From Isochrysis galbana (taxonomy: Eukaryota; Haptophyta; Isochrysidales; Isochrysidaceae), in the NCBI GenBank assembly GCA_018136815.1, contig CM030932.1, positions 9,767,124 through 9,831,123 on the forward strand: a stretch of 64,000 nucleotides of DNA. Direction: 5' to 3'. A program made the translations under genes and the position numbers. Shown here one piece after another: positions 1-10,082 of the stretch; the first letter of the stretch is position 1, and every line of letters starts with the position of its first letter. A model generated the notes under the pieces. That model ran no database searches. It was not told where the DNA came from and was given only the letters and a program-made list of their open reading frames with translations.

Positions 1-1037
1 CTCCGGGTAGAGAGATCCATCGAGTGACACCTCGGCCAAGGCGAGGCGCCCGCGATCTAACTCGCCTTCCTCTCATGGGTACAGTGGGTGTGCGCGCACC
101 CTGAAAGATACCGTGGATAAGCTTGCCCGCCTTGGCCATCCGGAATATCTTGGGAAGCGCGCGCGGAGGCTCGTAGCTCTCCAGGCGCTGGACCGCTCGC
201 GGGCCGAGGATCAACATCCCATGGCCGCCCTCGCCTCCGAGCACCTTTTGCCATGAGTACGTGATGACATCCATCTTGTGCCACGGTCCCATGTCCATGC
301 CAAAAATGGCGGAAGTGGCGTCGCAGATGGTGAGACCTTGACGGTCGTCGGCGATCCAATCGAGGTTGGGCACTTTGGCCCCGCCGGTCGTGCCGTTGTA
401 CGTGAACACGATGTCGTGCGATGGATCGGTTCCACTGAGGTCGGGGAGCGAGCCTGCGCGCAACGGGTGAGCAAGCTTCTGACGACTGAGGCCTGCCCAA
501 ACTTCACCAGCGGGCTGGATCGCGCGAGCGCCTGCACCGATGCAGCACGATCCTCGCGCGCGCCGCTCGGCCCCGCTCGCGGCTCGCTCTTCTCCTCCCT
601 TCTCCTCAACCTCCCAACCCCTCCTCCCCTCTTCCCCCCTCTCCCCTCTCGTCGAGCCATAGCGCACCAAACGGCGCCGAGAATTCGCGCACGCCCTCGA
701 GCTTGAGCTGGTTGACGGCATCGTCGTACCATGTTTTCCCGAAGGTCTCCCAGTAGCAGATGTCCACGGGACGTGCGCCCAGCATCGACCACATCACCAT
801 CTCGACGGCGCCAGTGTCGGAGGCAGGGACGACTCCGACGAGGTAGCCATCGGGAAGCCCCAGAATCTGCTTGGTCTCATCGCAGCACGCCTTGAGCTTG
901 GCCTTTCCGAGGGCGGATCGATGGGAACGACCGAGTGCCGACGCGGAGAGCGCGTCGAAACTCCACCCAGGCCGTTTGGTACAAGGGCCAGAGCCGAAGT
1001 TGGCGCAGGAGGGGCGGTGTGTGGGCTGCATTGCCAT
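1..1037 (-). CDS. serC: phosphoserine aminotransferase, 5' part (3' end beyond window)
   Basis: PLP enzyme of the phosphorylated serine pathway (3-phosphohydroxypyruvate + glutamate to phosphoserine). Exon 1 is 1037-668 and exon 2 is 453-100, both ending in phase 1; the intron 667-454 runs GTGCGC...GCGCAG. A second donor (GTGCGC) lies at 99, and its acceptor must lie outside the window. Visible family blocks are [12 protein letters not shown] near the N-terminus, [41 protein letters not shown], and [14 protein letters not shown], which contains the PLP lysine. About 241 of roughly 390 expected residues are present. It resembles the alpha-proteobacterial-type SerC subfamily. The start is the first ATG after a pyrimidine-rich coding-strand tract; an acceptor-like TGCAG lies 9 nt inside the ORF, so the true first exon could be further upstream. 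Confidence 0.88.
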
Positions 1038-1046
1038 GAAAAGGAA

Positions 1047-1255
1047 GGGGGGTGGGTGGGGAGGGAGAGGAAGACAGGGACGAAGGGAGAGGGAGAGAGG
1101 GAGAGAAGGAGCGAGGGGGAGAGGGAGAGAGGGAGAGAGGGAGAGAAGGAGGGAGGGAGGGAGAGAGCGAGCGAGCGAAGACGGAGGGAGAGCGTGTGGT
1201 GGGAGAGGCAAGGAGGGGGAGAGAGAGAGACTCGGGAGTAGTTGTGAGAGAGAAG
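1047..1255. repeat. GA/CT-rich microsatellite upstream of serC
   Basis: Almost pure GAGA/GGGA purine tract on the plus strand, so it is pyrimidine-rich on the coding strand of the minus-strand serC gene whose ATG is about 10 bp away. It may be 5' UTR, promoter or a polypyrimidine-rich intron. Open frames through it are low-complexity artefacts. Confidence 0.8.
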
Positions 1256-1770
1256 AAAAGATAGCACATCCCATAAGAAATGGGAGGCACAGGGAGCGGC
1301 CGCGCCCCCCCCGTCACCCCCCAAGAGATCGGACCTCTCGACTCCCCCCCCCCTCTCCCCACGCGTAACTCTCCCACTCGCCGCGTGCCATCTATACAAT
1401 AATACTCTAGAGCCGACCCGACCCCGCCGACTCCCGACGGACGGTTACGCGCGGCACAACAGTCCTAGATAGGAAGGAAATTCGTAGTCACTATCACTAT
1501 TCACCGTAGTTGGCCGTCCCGTGTGAACCCCCCCCCCCCCCCCCAGCACACGCTCTGGCGGCTCACACGAGCCGAAGTGGACGTCGCTCCCACTGACCAC
1601 TGAGAGATGTGTGTCTTTGAAGCGTATGTACACCGTACACCAAGGCACATGGGTGCTATGAGCCCCTTCTAATACAAAACTCCAGACAGAAAGAAGGGAG
1701 TTTCGTCGCGCACTCATCCTCCGTAGTGCGACGGCTCTCGAGGATGCGGAGAGAAGACTATATATAACTC
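1256..1770. other. intergenic, no gene seen
   Basis: Contains homopolymer C runs (for example near 1529-1545) and no ORF with recognisable content. It separates the divergent serC and F-box/Kelch genes, so promoters for both may lie here or in the flanking CT tracts. Confidence 0.5.
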
Positions 1771-1836
1771 CTATGGGGCGCCGCGCAGATCTAATTGTGT
1801 ACCTGGCGGATAGAAGGACCCCCTTCTCCTTGGGAC

Positions 1837-2438
1837 TTCTCTCTCTCTCTCTCTCTCTCTCCGTCTCTCTCTCTCTCTCTCTCTCCGTCTCTCTCCGTCT
1901 CTCAAGTGCTCATTGTCTCTTTTACGATGAAGAGAAGCTGCTCTCCCTCGGACTTTTCTCTTCACATCCCTCCCTCCCTCTCCCTCTCTCTTCTCTCTCT
2001 CTCTTCTCTCTCTCTATTCTCTCTCTCTTCTCTCTCTCTCTCTCTTCTCTCTCTTCTCTCTCTTCTCCCTCTCTCTTCTCTCTCTCTCTCTCTTCACTCT
2101 CTTCTCTCTCTTCTCCCTCTCTCTTCTCTCTCTCTCTCTCTCTTCTCTCTCTCTTCTCTCTCTCTCTTCTCTCTCTTCTCTCTCTTCTCTCTCTTCTCTC
2201 TCTTCTCTCTCTTCTCTCTCTTCTCTCTCTTCTCTCTCTTCTCCCTCTCTCTTCTCTCTCTCTCTCTCTCTTCACTCTCTTCTCTCTCTTCTCCCTCTCT
2301 CTTCTCTCTCTCTCTCTCTCTTCTCTCTCTCTTCTCTCTCTCTCTTCTCTCTCTTCTCTCTCTCTCTCTCTTCTCTCTCTTCTCTCTCTTCTCTCTCTTC
2401 TCCCTCCCTCCCTCTCTCTGTCTCTCTCTTCTCTCTCT

Positions 2439-2470
<32 letters not shown>

Positions 2471-2549
2471 TCTCTCTCTCTCTTCTCTCTCTTCTCTCTC
2501 TCTCTCTCTTCTCTCTCTTCTCTCTCTTCTATCTCTTCTCCCTCTCTCT

Positions 2550-2602
<53 letters not shown>

Positions 2603-3090
2603 TCTCTCTCTCTTCCTCCTCCCCCCCCTCGCCGCCGAGCCTCACCGCCGCACGCCCCCCCCCCTCTCCCCCCCTCCCCCCCTCCCCCAAGGAGCTCCCT
2701 CCACCTTGGCCTCGCTCGAATTGTCTTCACAGGGGGGACTCTCTCCCTCCTTCTCCTCTCTCTTCCTCTCTTTCTTCTTCCTCTGCCTGCTCTCTCTCGG
2801 CCTCATGTCTTCTTTCTCTCATCTCTCTCTCATCTCCCATCTCTCTCTTTTCTCTCTCTCTGATCCATATTTTTTTCTTGTCTCTCTCCCTCCCACACTC
2901 CCTCTCCCTCTCTCTCTCTCCCCCCCCCCCTCTCCGTCTCCCTCTCCCTCCATCTCGCTCGCTCGCTCGCTCCCCCCTCAACTTTCTCTCTCCCCCTCCT
3001 TCCCCTCCTTCCCCCCCCCCTCAATCTCCCTCGCTCGCTCCCCTTCCCGGCGGCCCTGCCTCTCACCTCCCCCCCCTTCTCTCGCGCTCT
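1837..3090. repeat. long CT-rich (TCTCTC/TCTCTTC) microsatellite upstream of Kelch gene
   Basis: About 780 bp of TCTCTCT/TCTCTTC repeats (1837-2620) followed by interrupted C/T-rich sequence to about 3090. Pyrimidines are on the coding strand of the downstream gene at 3168. Multi-frame Ser/Leu ORFs over this tract are translation of the repeat, not genes. Confidence 0.85.
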
Positions 3091-3167
3091 TCCCACCACT
3101 TCTCGCCGCCCAGCCTCCCCGCCGCACGCACCCCGCCCAGCTCCCACCTTGGCCTCGCTCGAGGGCC

Positions 3168-4486
3168 ATGGAGCCAGCAGAGCCCATCTGCTGGCTGCTG
3201 CTCCTGCCAGAGACTCTGCTCAGCCACATTCTGGGGCAGCTGCCGGAGGCGCGCTCTCTCGGCGCCGCCGCCAGCTCGTGCTCCGCCCTGCGTACCGCCG
3301 CTGTCGACGACGCGGTCTGGCTCCAAGCCTCGATGCACCATGCGTGGCGGCTGCGGCTGCGCACGGGCGAGCGGCCGAGAGACCTGTGCAGGCGCGCCAA
3401 GTCGGCGGGCTCGAAGCAGCGTATCGTACTGTTAGGTGGATGCGACGGCAGCGCAGAGGCGCTGAGAGGTTGCGACAGCTACAACGTCGGCGCTCGGACG
3501 TGGTGCAATGAGCAGCCACTAACAGTTGAGCGCGATGCGCCCGCTGTTGCATGCAACGGGTCGAGCATCACGCTCCTAGGTGGATGGAATGGTGACGACG
3601 AGGCCATCGCTAGTGTCGAGACTGCTTCCTTCTCTGCCAATGCTGTGCCCCATCGTATCGACCAGATGGATCCCATCAACAGCGAGTGGGTGCAGCTGCC
3701 CTCACTGCCACGACCACTTTGCTTTGGTGCGGCCGATATCGATGCGCATGACCGGCTTTTCTTTGTGGGAGGTGGTTCAAGCATCTTTCGCGGAGCGCTC
3801 TGCTGCAGAGAGGTGCGTCACAGCCATGGCCATGATTGCCCTGCCTCGAGGCTATTGCCTGTCCGCGCCGAGCTTGCGAAGCTACCGTGCTAACGCATGG
3901 CAGTAGGCTGACAAGTGATCTCCGCGCACCGCGCTCGGCCTGCGAACAGGTGAGAATGCTCGATGGCGACGCTTGGCGGACCGTCGGCGGGCTCATCTCC
4001 CCCCGTTGTGGACTTGCGCTGGCCTCCGATCCACGAAGCACACTCCTCTATGCGGTGGGCGGATATGCGGGCGGCACTGAATACCTCGCATCTGCAGAAT
4101 TCTTTGACACTAGCATTGGTAGAGGTGGTCTCCTACCACCTATGGGAGCTGCCCGATCCGGGCCAGGTGCCGCGTATGGGCCCGACGGCGCGGTGTACGT
4201 CGTTGGAGGCTCGGCAGATGGGAACAATGCTCTCGCATCAGCGGAGAGGCTCGACCCCAGAGAGGGCAAGTGGCACTCGATCCCCCCGCTACCTACCGCG
4301 AGGGGGTACTTGAGCGCCGTTTTCTCCTTGGACGGGTGTCTCTACGCTGCCGGTGGCGCTATGAATCATGGCACTGAATGGGCTTGCAGTGCATTCGAGC
4401 GCTTCGACCCGCGCGCATCTGCATGGGAAGAGTTGCCGGCGCTCGCAAATCCTAGAGCGAACCTCGCTATGGCCCTCGTCATTTGA
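3168..4486 (+). CDS. F-box/Kelch-repeat protein
   Basis: Predicted substrate receptor of an SCF-type ubiquitin ligase (family inference). Exon 1 is 3168-3812 and exon 2 is 3950-4486; the 137-bp intron is phase 0, GTGCGT...AACAG. The protein is 393 aa. An F-box-like segment lies at residues ~12-50 (LPETLLSHILGQLPEARSLG, then SCSALR and VWLQ). Kelch blades follow, marked by the Gly pairs IVLLGG, ITLLGG, LFFVGG, YAVGG, VYVVGG and LYAAGG, each trailed by a conserved W or Tyr region such as KWHSIPPLPTAR and AWEELPALANPR. Six blade-like units suggest a complete propeller. ATG 3168 is the first ATG after the CT tract that leads directly into the F-box. No signal peptide is visible. Confidence 0.85.
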
Positions 4487-5196
4487 GACGCAACGGTGCC
4501 AGCGTGTGCGCTTGCGGCATTGAGAGGGCAAGCGGCTCGGCAAGAGCGGGGAAGAGAGTCGTCTGTCCAATTGCTTCATACCGCATTGAAACGTGCCGGT
4601 GCACGTGAAAATTGCAAATTTGCTACACGTGCTTGCATTCATACCAAATCAACACTAGAGGAGGACTGCTCCTTTGTCGTAATGTTGGTGGTGGCACACC
4701 AACGCATTGTATTAACTAGGCTGTATCTTGCCAACCAAGATGCACGTGTGGGGCTGCGATGAAACGCGAGACCTGGCCGCGCTTCCCTGCCCACATTCTG
4801 AGTTCTGAGTACACATTGCGCATCGATCATTGTGGGGTATGGGCAGGCAAACGTGAATGCCGAACATGTAACCTGTGCGCCGGCTAAGGGTACCTGCGGA
4901 CGCGTCACCACTCGTTGATCGTGAAATGGTGAGCCCATGCGATAGCAAGAATGTGCAACCTGAGGTCCAGTTTTAGCCCTGTCATTCACTCACTTTAACC
5001 ACTATTCACTATTTCCCACCTCTCCTGGGTGTCCGAGGATTCCGCAGGTCCCCCCCCTACCTGCCCCGCGCAGCCGCCTCCCCCCTCCCCCTCCGAACCC
5101 CTTCCCGCCCCACGAAAGGCAATGGCGTCGGTGAGTGACCGCCTGACGGATCGAGCATGTCCACTGGCTCGATATGCGAGGAGACGGAAGGGGATC
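4487..5196. other. intergenic, no gene seen
   Basis: This is the 3' flank of the Kelch gene. Short overlapping ORFs on both strands show no recognisable motif or consistent coding character. Confidence 0.4.
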
Positions 5197-5325
5197 GATG
5201 TCAGAGCAAGGCTGATCTCACTCTTGGAGATTGGCCGCATGCGAGGGCGCGCCAGCAGCTAGCGCTAGCGCGGGCAACGCGGTTCATGCGGGGAGCGGGG
5301 AGCTCATGGAGCTTTCCTCGGGGCC
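5197..5325 (+). repeat. dispersed ~120-bp repeat, copy 1
   Basis: Shares long near-identical blocks (GATGTCAGAGCAAGGCT, CTCACTCTTGGAGAT, GCGAGGGCGCGCC, GAGCTCATGGAGCTTTCCTCGG) with 52878-52990 in the same orientation. Small indels distinguish the two. The nature of the repeat is unknown; it is too short to classify. Confidence 0.7.
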
Positions 5326-5367
5326 CATGTTGAAAGTGACTACGCCATCTTTTTTCTGTACGGCTGT

Positions 5368-5470
5368 GTGTGGATATTTCCTCGCATATTTGGAGCCGTG
5401 GCTCGGATATTTTTTTGGATGTTTTTGATGGATATTTGTATTTGGGCGCAAAAAAATGTGGATATCCTGG
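5368..5470 (+). repeat. AT-rich GGATATTT repeat, copy 1
   Basis: AT-rich island in GC-rich DNA with repeated GGATATTT and a terminal TGTGGATATCCTGG. A second copy is at 19484-19576 with the same order of motifs. It resembles the MITE families of this window in composition, but I could not find terminal inverted repeats or a target duplication. Confidence 0.55.
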
Positions 5471-6033
5471 GCGCCATACCGCCGCGGTAATCCGAACCAA
5501 ATATCAAATGTAAGGTTAGTTGAGCTGAAGCAGCGTATGTGTAAGTCCGTTAATTACTATGGTATTGGATGCCATCGGGGACGGTGGAAATTCCATTTTA
5601 TTTGGCTTCAAGGTGATCAACGCTTGATGTGCGACATGTGCGCGTGACACGGGCACGGGCGGTCGCGCGCTAGCAGTAGTGCAGCAGTGCGCTAGCAGGT
5701 CGAGCTAGTAGCTCGTAGTAGGTGTCGTGTAGCATCGCGCTAACTGCTGAGCTTCATCAAGAGCAGCAGTCGATCGCACACTATGGCGTGATTACCGACT
5801 GCTGATTGGCAAAGGCATATGCGCAAAGGTAAGTGCAGCCTCTTGCCATGTTGCGTTGGCCACCAACGCGACGCAATGCTTGCGCAACAGACAGGGGCCA
5901 TCGTGTGCGAGGATTTTCGCTTTCTGCGCCGGTTGCCTCATGCACGTGGCGAACGGACCGCATCTTCTCCGCCAACGATCCAAAACCTAGTTGAGACGCT
6001 CTCAAACGCACGTCTTTTGCCCTTACTTGTGCA
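5471..6033. other. intergenic, no gene seen
   Basis: This is the 3' flank of the PDZ gene. It contains a stretch rich in GCTAGCAG/AGTAG motifs (5660-5770) but no supported gene. Confidence 0.4.
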
Positions 6034-7191
6034 CTAGTCAATCGGCTGCATGCCAATACTCCGCTCCAACATGAGCACCACTTGTCCATTGCCCTGCATC
6101 TCACGAGAGTTGGACGAAATCGCGGCCAGAACTTGCTCGAAGGGGACTCCATCGGTAGGCATCAACGACTTCTGCAATGTGGGCTTTCCGACACCGCCCA
6201 TCATAAGTTGCCACCTGCGAGCCATGGCAACACAAGGGTCAGACGTTACCCAGAGGAAAGAAGCGGGAGAACACGTTTTCGTGCATCGGCGGTGCGTCTC
6301 GCCATCGATGACGAATAAACAGGCCTTGTGCTCGAAACATGTACGTTGCATGCAGTCCGAGAGGGCCCTCACGTTGGATATGACATCGCCATCGACATGA
6401 AAGTGCACGCGCGCACAATATCGCCGACCTGCACTCCCCCTCGCTTGGCTGCGCTACCATCAAAGAGCTCAGCGACAACCACTGGCATGGGCGAAAAAGC
6501 TCTCGACACAGGAGGTGTTGCTTCACCCTCATTAAGTGCGCTTCCCTCAAGAGAATCCGAGGAGCTCAGCGCTTCGAACGTTGCTGGCGTCTCTTCCTCA
6601 AGCAGCATGCCCAGAGGCATGTCCAGGCGTACGCAGACTAGCTCTGTGCCCTTAGCCAGTGGCTCAAGTGTCAGCTCAAGCGGACCTGTACAAGACGACA
6701 GATGGTCGGGGAATCGACTGCATCGACGTTCTGGGTGCTTCTTCCCACCATGACCGCTATGTGGGAGACAATCCGCTCTACGACAGGCTTTTGGCGGGTA
6801 GAGCATGTTCCTGCCATACCCGACCACTGGTGAGAGTGCTCAGGCTGCGTTCGCATGGTCCTCTGGGCGGATCGCGGCCCGTGCGTAACGAGTTTCACGC
6901 ACCTGTAGCGAGATCAACGTCAATTAGCCGGATCCCACCCCACTCTAGCTTCTGCAGCCCCGTCTGCAGCATCTGAACCTCTGGCAGCTCCGTTTCCCTC
7001 TTTCGTGGCACCCTCGCCTCTGCTGTCGCCTCGCCAAAGAGCTGCTTAAGGACGTCACGGCGCTCGTCATCGCTCTGGAAGCGGAGCGAGGGTGAAGCGT
7101 GACGCCGCACACCTGTCCGCAGCCCTGGACGCACCGCCGCAGCCACGCCCACCAAGCCGCAGAGCAGCCAGCGGACGCCAGCGGACGCCAT
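6034..7191 (-). CDS. PDZ-domain protein with N-terminal targeting sequence (plastid?)
   Basis: Three exons: 7191-6903, 6685-6373 and 6214-6034; introns are GTGCGT...TACAG (phase 1) and GTGAGG...CGCAG (phase 2). The protein is 260 aa. The N-terminus (MASAGVRWLLCGLVGVAAAV, then Arg-rich) looks like a signal peptide plus transit peptide, the bipartite form used by secondary plastids. The middle carries a PDZ-like fold: VRLDMPLGMLLEEE, then VVVAELFDGSAAKRGGVQVGDIV, the usual beta-strand and helix pattern with 'GGVQVGD'. The C-terminal third (YPTWQLMMGGVGKP ... PFEQVLAAISSN ... QVVLMLERS) completes the domain. The exon 2/3 junction rebuilds YPTWQL, which supports the splice. The partner is unknown; the role is likely scaffold or chaperone in the plastid. 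Confidence 0.72.
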
Positions 7192-7309
7192 CGTCGGAAT
7201 GGAATCTGACCGCTCTCCCTCGGTGTTTAGACTCTTCTTCAGTGTTTGTTTGGTGGATAAATAATTTTGACCGTAAGCAAGAACAAGCCCATTGTCGGAA
7301 GCAAGCGTC

Positions 7310-7340
7310 ATAAGTAAAAAAAAAATCTGAAGATTCTGGG
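7310..7340. repeat. A-tract plus AATCTGAAGATTCTGGG motif, copy 1
   Basis: AAAAAAAAATCTGAAGATTCTGGG occurs here and again near 48197-48220. It contains the palindrome TCTGAAGATTC... and may be the end of a dispersed element. Confidence 0.4.
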
Positions 7341-7348
7341 TCACACAC

Positions 7349-8033
7349 TATCACAGGGTGTCTTGTGCCATTTTTGGTTCTATACCGTTAGTGTGCCTTG
7401 TGTGGCAGTGCCCCCTAGGTATCTTTTAATCATCTTGTCATGGCGTAGCGCGATGGCGGCGCGCCGCGCCGCTCTCTCACCGCCGCCGGGGCTCGCGCTG
7501 CGGGCTCCCGGCGATATGGAGCTCCCAACCAGGTAGAGGGGCAGGGCTGGGCTTGCTGAGCCGACTCTCGCGGACCGCCGCGAGCTGCGCGCGCTCGCGC
7601 AGTCGCTTTGGGCTGCATGGCTGCATGGCGACGCATGGTAGCGAGCCTCCTCTCTCCCTCTCTCTCTCCCCCTCTGGGGGAGGTGGTCCCTCTGGGCCCC
7701 TTGCTCGGGAGGGAATGGGAATGGATCCCATTGATCCTTGTGTGCACCCCCTGCCCGCATTACTTCGCCTCGCTTGCGCGCGCTCGCGCGAGCTGCCCCC
7801 CTGGCCCCGTTGATCGCTTCTCGATTCATTGCTGGGCGAGTGCCCCGTCTGGGTGAGTGCCCCTCTTTCTCTTTCTCTCCGCCTCTCCCCCCTTCCTCTT
7901 GTCTGGGAGAGTTGGGGTCCCGCTGGGCCTCTTCTTCGTTGCGCTGCCGTACTTTCTCTCTCCTCCCCTACTGGGAGGGTCGGTCCATCTGACCGGCTCG
8001 GCTGCGCCGTCTTCTTTCTCTCTCGTTGGGCTC
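7349..8033 (+). mobile_element. truncated TRIM (miniature LTR element), 5' LTR plus internal part
   Basis: Starts TATCACAGGG and the first terminal repeat ends GGCGATA at 7516 (168 bp), followed directly by TGGAGCTCCC, the same primer-binding-site-like start as the complete copy at 20002-21274. The internal CT-rich sequence matches the complete copy but stops at about 8030, where a different repeat begins. No 3' LTR is present. It diverges from the complete copy by indels in the LTR, so it is an older insertion. Confidence 0.8.
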
Positions 8034-8235
8034 AAAATAAAAAAATTTGATCGAAATTTGGGGGGCACGGGGGCACGGGCGTCCCCCCCCCCCCCCCCTC
8101 TCACGCCCCCACGCCCGACGCCCTTGCCCCCCGCCCCGCCCCCATCCCCATGCTGCATGTGCGCAAGCGCCGCCGAACCATTGTGGACGAGGTGGAAGAG
8201 GAGGAGATGGATGAGCCCACGCCCGCGCCCGCGCT
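8034..8235 (+). repeat. left arm of ~200-bp inverted repeat
   Basis: Begins GGGCTCAAAATAAAAAAATT, then ATTTGGGGGGCAC, poly-C, CACGCCCGACGCC, TGTGCGCAAGCGCCGCCGAA, and a GAGGAGGA-rich segment. The reverse complement at 9640-9888 carries the same ordered blocks. One frame would encode a basic-acidic peptide (RKRRRTIVDE). Arms differ by indels, so the pair is not recent. Confidence 0.7.
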
Positions 8236-8239
8236 CCCA

Positions 8240-8943
8240 TCCCAAACAGTTGTGGACATTCTTAACGACGGTGGCGAGGAGGAGGAGGGCATCGGCCCGA
8301 ATGTGAAACCCTTCGCCGCCGGAGTTGACGACGAGGACGAAGGCTTACTTTGGGACGGCGGCGTAGGAATCGTGGCCATCACCGAGTGGCTCGGCGTGGC
8401 CTCGTACTCGGACTTGGCAGCGGGTTCAGGCGCGGATCGGGGATCAGCCATCAATTCAACAGGGCTCGGACTCGGAAACTCGGACCAAAGGGGAACGGAG
8501 GCGTGCGTTCCCTTGGGGTGACTGGCCGAGGGCAGCGTGGGCTGGAACGGTGGGTCGGACTTAGGCGGGGCGGCGGTCGCCGAAGGGTTCGGCGCCGGCT
8601 TGTATGTGGACTCGGTACTCGGTGGCTCGGATAACGGGGCTCGGGATTGGACAGAACGGGTAGCAGCGTTCGCGGGTGGCTCGCGCTGGATTTCGGAAGG
8701 AAGGGGGCCAAAGGTGAACACCCCCGTCGAAGGGGTGGTCGCCGGAGACCTAGTCGGCGGATGGGACTCGACAAAACAAACGGCGGACTGGGTGGTGGGG
8801 CTCGGCGGGGTAGTGAAGTTGGGCTCTTGGTTGGGCTCGGGAGGGTTACGGGATTGGCAGGATTCGGGGCTATCGTTCGTGGGTGGCTCGGAGGCAGGTT
8901 CGGGGCAAAGGGGGCCGGCAACGGCATCGCAACACTGACCCAA
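8240..8943 (-). pseudogene. gag-like ORF fragment of a Ty3/gypsy element (FTFGP protein)
   Basis: Open minus-strand frame of low complexity, rich in Pro/Ser/Thr/Glu. It contains GVFTFGP and GFTFGPMPS motifs, about 160 residues apart, the same pair and spacing class as the ORF at 61370-61985 upstream of the intact retroelement (GVFTFGP, GFTFEPAPS). The shared ordered motifs (TPS.GVFTFGP, HASVP/SVSVPS, GFTF.P.PS) show homology. It is separated from an LTR-like sequence (9362-9578) by tandem repeats, so it fits the 5' region of a truncated element in the minus orientation. No zinc knuckle is visible. It continues into the inverted repeat arm, where homology stops. Confidence 0.6.
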
Positions 8944-9345
8944 TCATCCCTCACATTCACGTATTTTTCCCGGCCTGGCCCGGGAAAATCAGGGAGTGGA
9001 GAGAGGGGAGGGAGGAGAGTTGCGGAAGGGGGGGGGAACCGCGGAGGGGGGAATCACAATACTGACCCAATCCTCCCTCACATTCACGTATTTTTCCCGG
9101 CCTGGCCCGAGAAAATCAGGGAATGGAGAGAGGGGAAGGAGGACTGCAGAGGGGGGTGAAAACACAGCACTGACCCAACTTTCCCTCACATTCACGTGTC
9201 TTTCCCGGCTTGCCCCGGGAAACGCATGGAATAGAGAAGGGAAACGCAGAGAATGGAGAGAGGGGGGGAGGGGAACTGCAGAGGGGGGAGGGAACTGCAG
9301 AAGGGGGAGGGAACTGCAGAAGGGGAGGGAACTGCAGAAGGGGGG
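8935..9345. repeat. tandem repeats in retroelement leader
   Basis: Three units start at about 8935, 9062 and 9170 (periods 127 and 108). Each begins CTGACCCAA.C.TCCCTCACATTCACGT and contains a hairpin-forming TTTTTCCCGGCCTGGCCCGGGAAAA block. They are followed by a short array of GGAACTGCAGAAGGGGGAG units (9275-9345). Confidence 0.85.
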
Positions 9346-9361
9346 GGCCAGTTCTGTTACC

Positions 9362-9578
9362 TGCATCTCATACCTTAAACGCGTGGACAATTACCGTAAC
9401 GGCAAAAATAAAACTCAAATCTTCGAATTTCGAGACGAAAATCGGCGAACCAGGACTGGAGCCCACGGAGAATCCGAATCGGCACGCCTTGCGTGACCAC
9501 GACGAACATAGAAGACGATACATAACGAAGGAGCGCGCTCATGCCGAAATATTCACGCCGAGAGGCCTGAATACAACA
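9362..9578 (-). repeat. Ty3/gypsy LTR, copy of truncated element
   Basis: On the minus strand it starts TGTTGTATTC and ends GATGCA (TG...CA, 217 bp). It aligns block by block with 54048-54279 downstream of the complete polyprotein: GTGAATATT, GCGCGCTC, GATTCGGATTC, TCTCGAAATT, TTTTTGC.GTTAC and GTTTAAGGTA. It lies upstream of the FTFGP ORF, so it is the 5' LTR. Confidence 0.7.
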
Positions 9579-9639
9579 CAGTGAAAAACACTGTTTTTGG
9601 CCTCCGAACAAAAACACTGTTTCTGTCTTTCACATCTAG

Positions 9640-9888
9640 GCGCGCGGGCTCGGGCTCATCCATCACGTCCTCACGTCCTCTTCCTCCTCATCCACAATGC
9701 TTCGGCGGCGCTTGCGCGCTTGCGCACATGTGGCATGTGGCATGGATGGGGGTGGGAGATTGGGGCGTAGGGCAGCAGATCGGGGGAGAGGGGCAGGAGC
9801 GTCGGGCGTTGGGCGTGGGGGCAGGGAGTGGGGGAGGGGGGGCGTGCCTGTGCCCCCCAAATGTCGATCATTTTCTATTTGAGCCGAA
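9640..9888 (-). repeat. right arm of ~200-bp inverted repeat
   Basis: Reverse complement of the blocks described for 8034-8235 (GGCTCAAAT, GATCGACATTTGGGGGGCAC, GTGCGCAAGCG, GCGCCGCCGAA, GAGGAGGAAGAGG). The right end is interrupted by a MITE inserted at GAGCCGAA (9881-9888). Confidence 0.7.
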
Positions 9889-10071
9889 CCTAGATGGGAA
9901 ATACGGTGCAGGGGCATGCAAATACAGCCAAATACATATGTATTTGGCCTCCGGCCAAATACTTTTCAAATACATTCGAGGCCTACAACCCAGGCCACGC
10001 TTCAAATACAGCCAAATACATATGTATTTGGTCTCTGGCCAAATACGGTAAATACGTATTTCCCATCTAGG
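9889..10071. mobile_element. hAT-like MITE, family 1, copy 1
   Basis: 183-bp AT-rich element with terminal inverted repeats CCTAGATGGGAAATACG / CGTATTTCCCATCTAGG. It is flanked by an exact 8-bp target duplication GAGCCGAA (9881-9888 and 10072-10079). Internally it has AAATACATATGTATTTGG palindromes twice. It has no coding capacity. The 8-bp duplication is typical of hAT transposons. Confidence 0.92.
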
Positions 10072-10082
10072 GAGCCGAACCT

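Noticed and set aside
1773-3167. Long plus-strand frames of Ser/Leu over the CT tract
   Set aside because: Direct translation of a simple repeat in several frames; the gene begins at the ATG 3168.
8150-8521. Acidic plus-strand ORF (RKRRRTIVDE...)
   Set aside because: Begins in the inverted repeat arm and runs antisense to the gag-like ORF; homology supports the minus strand beyond 8240.
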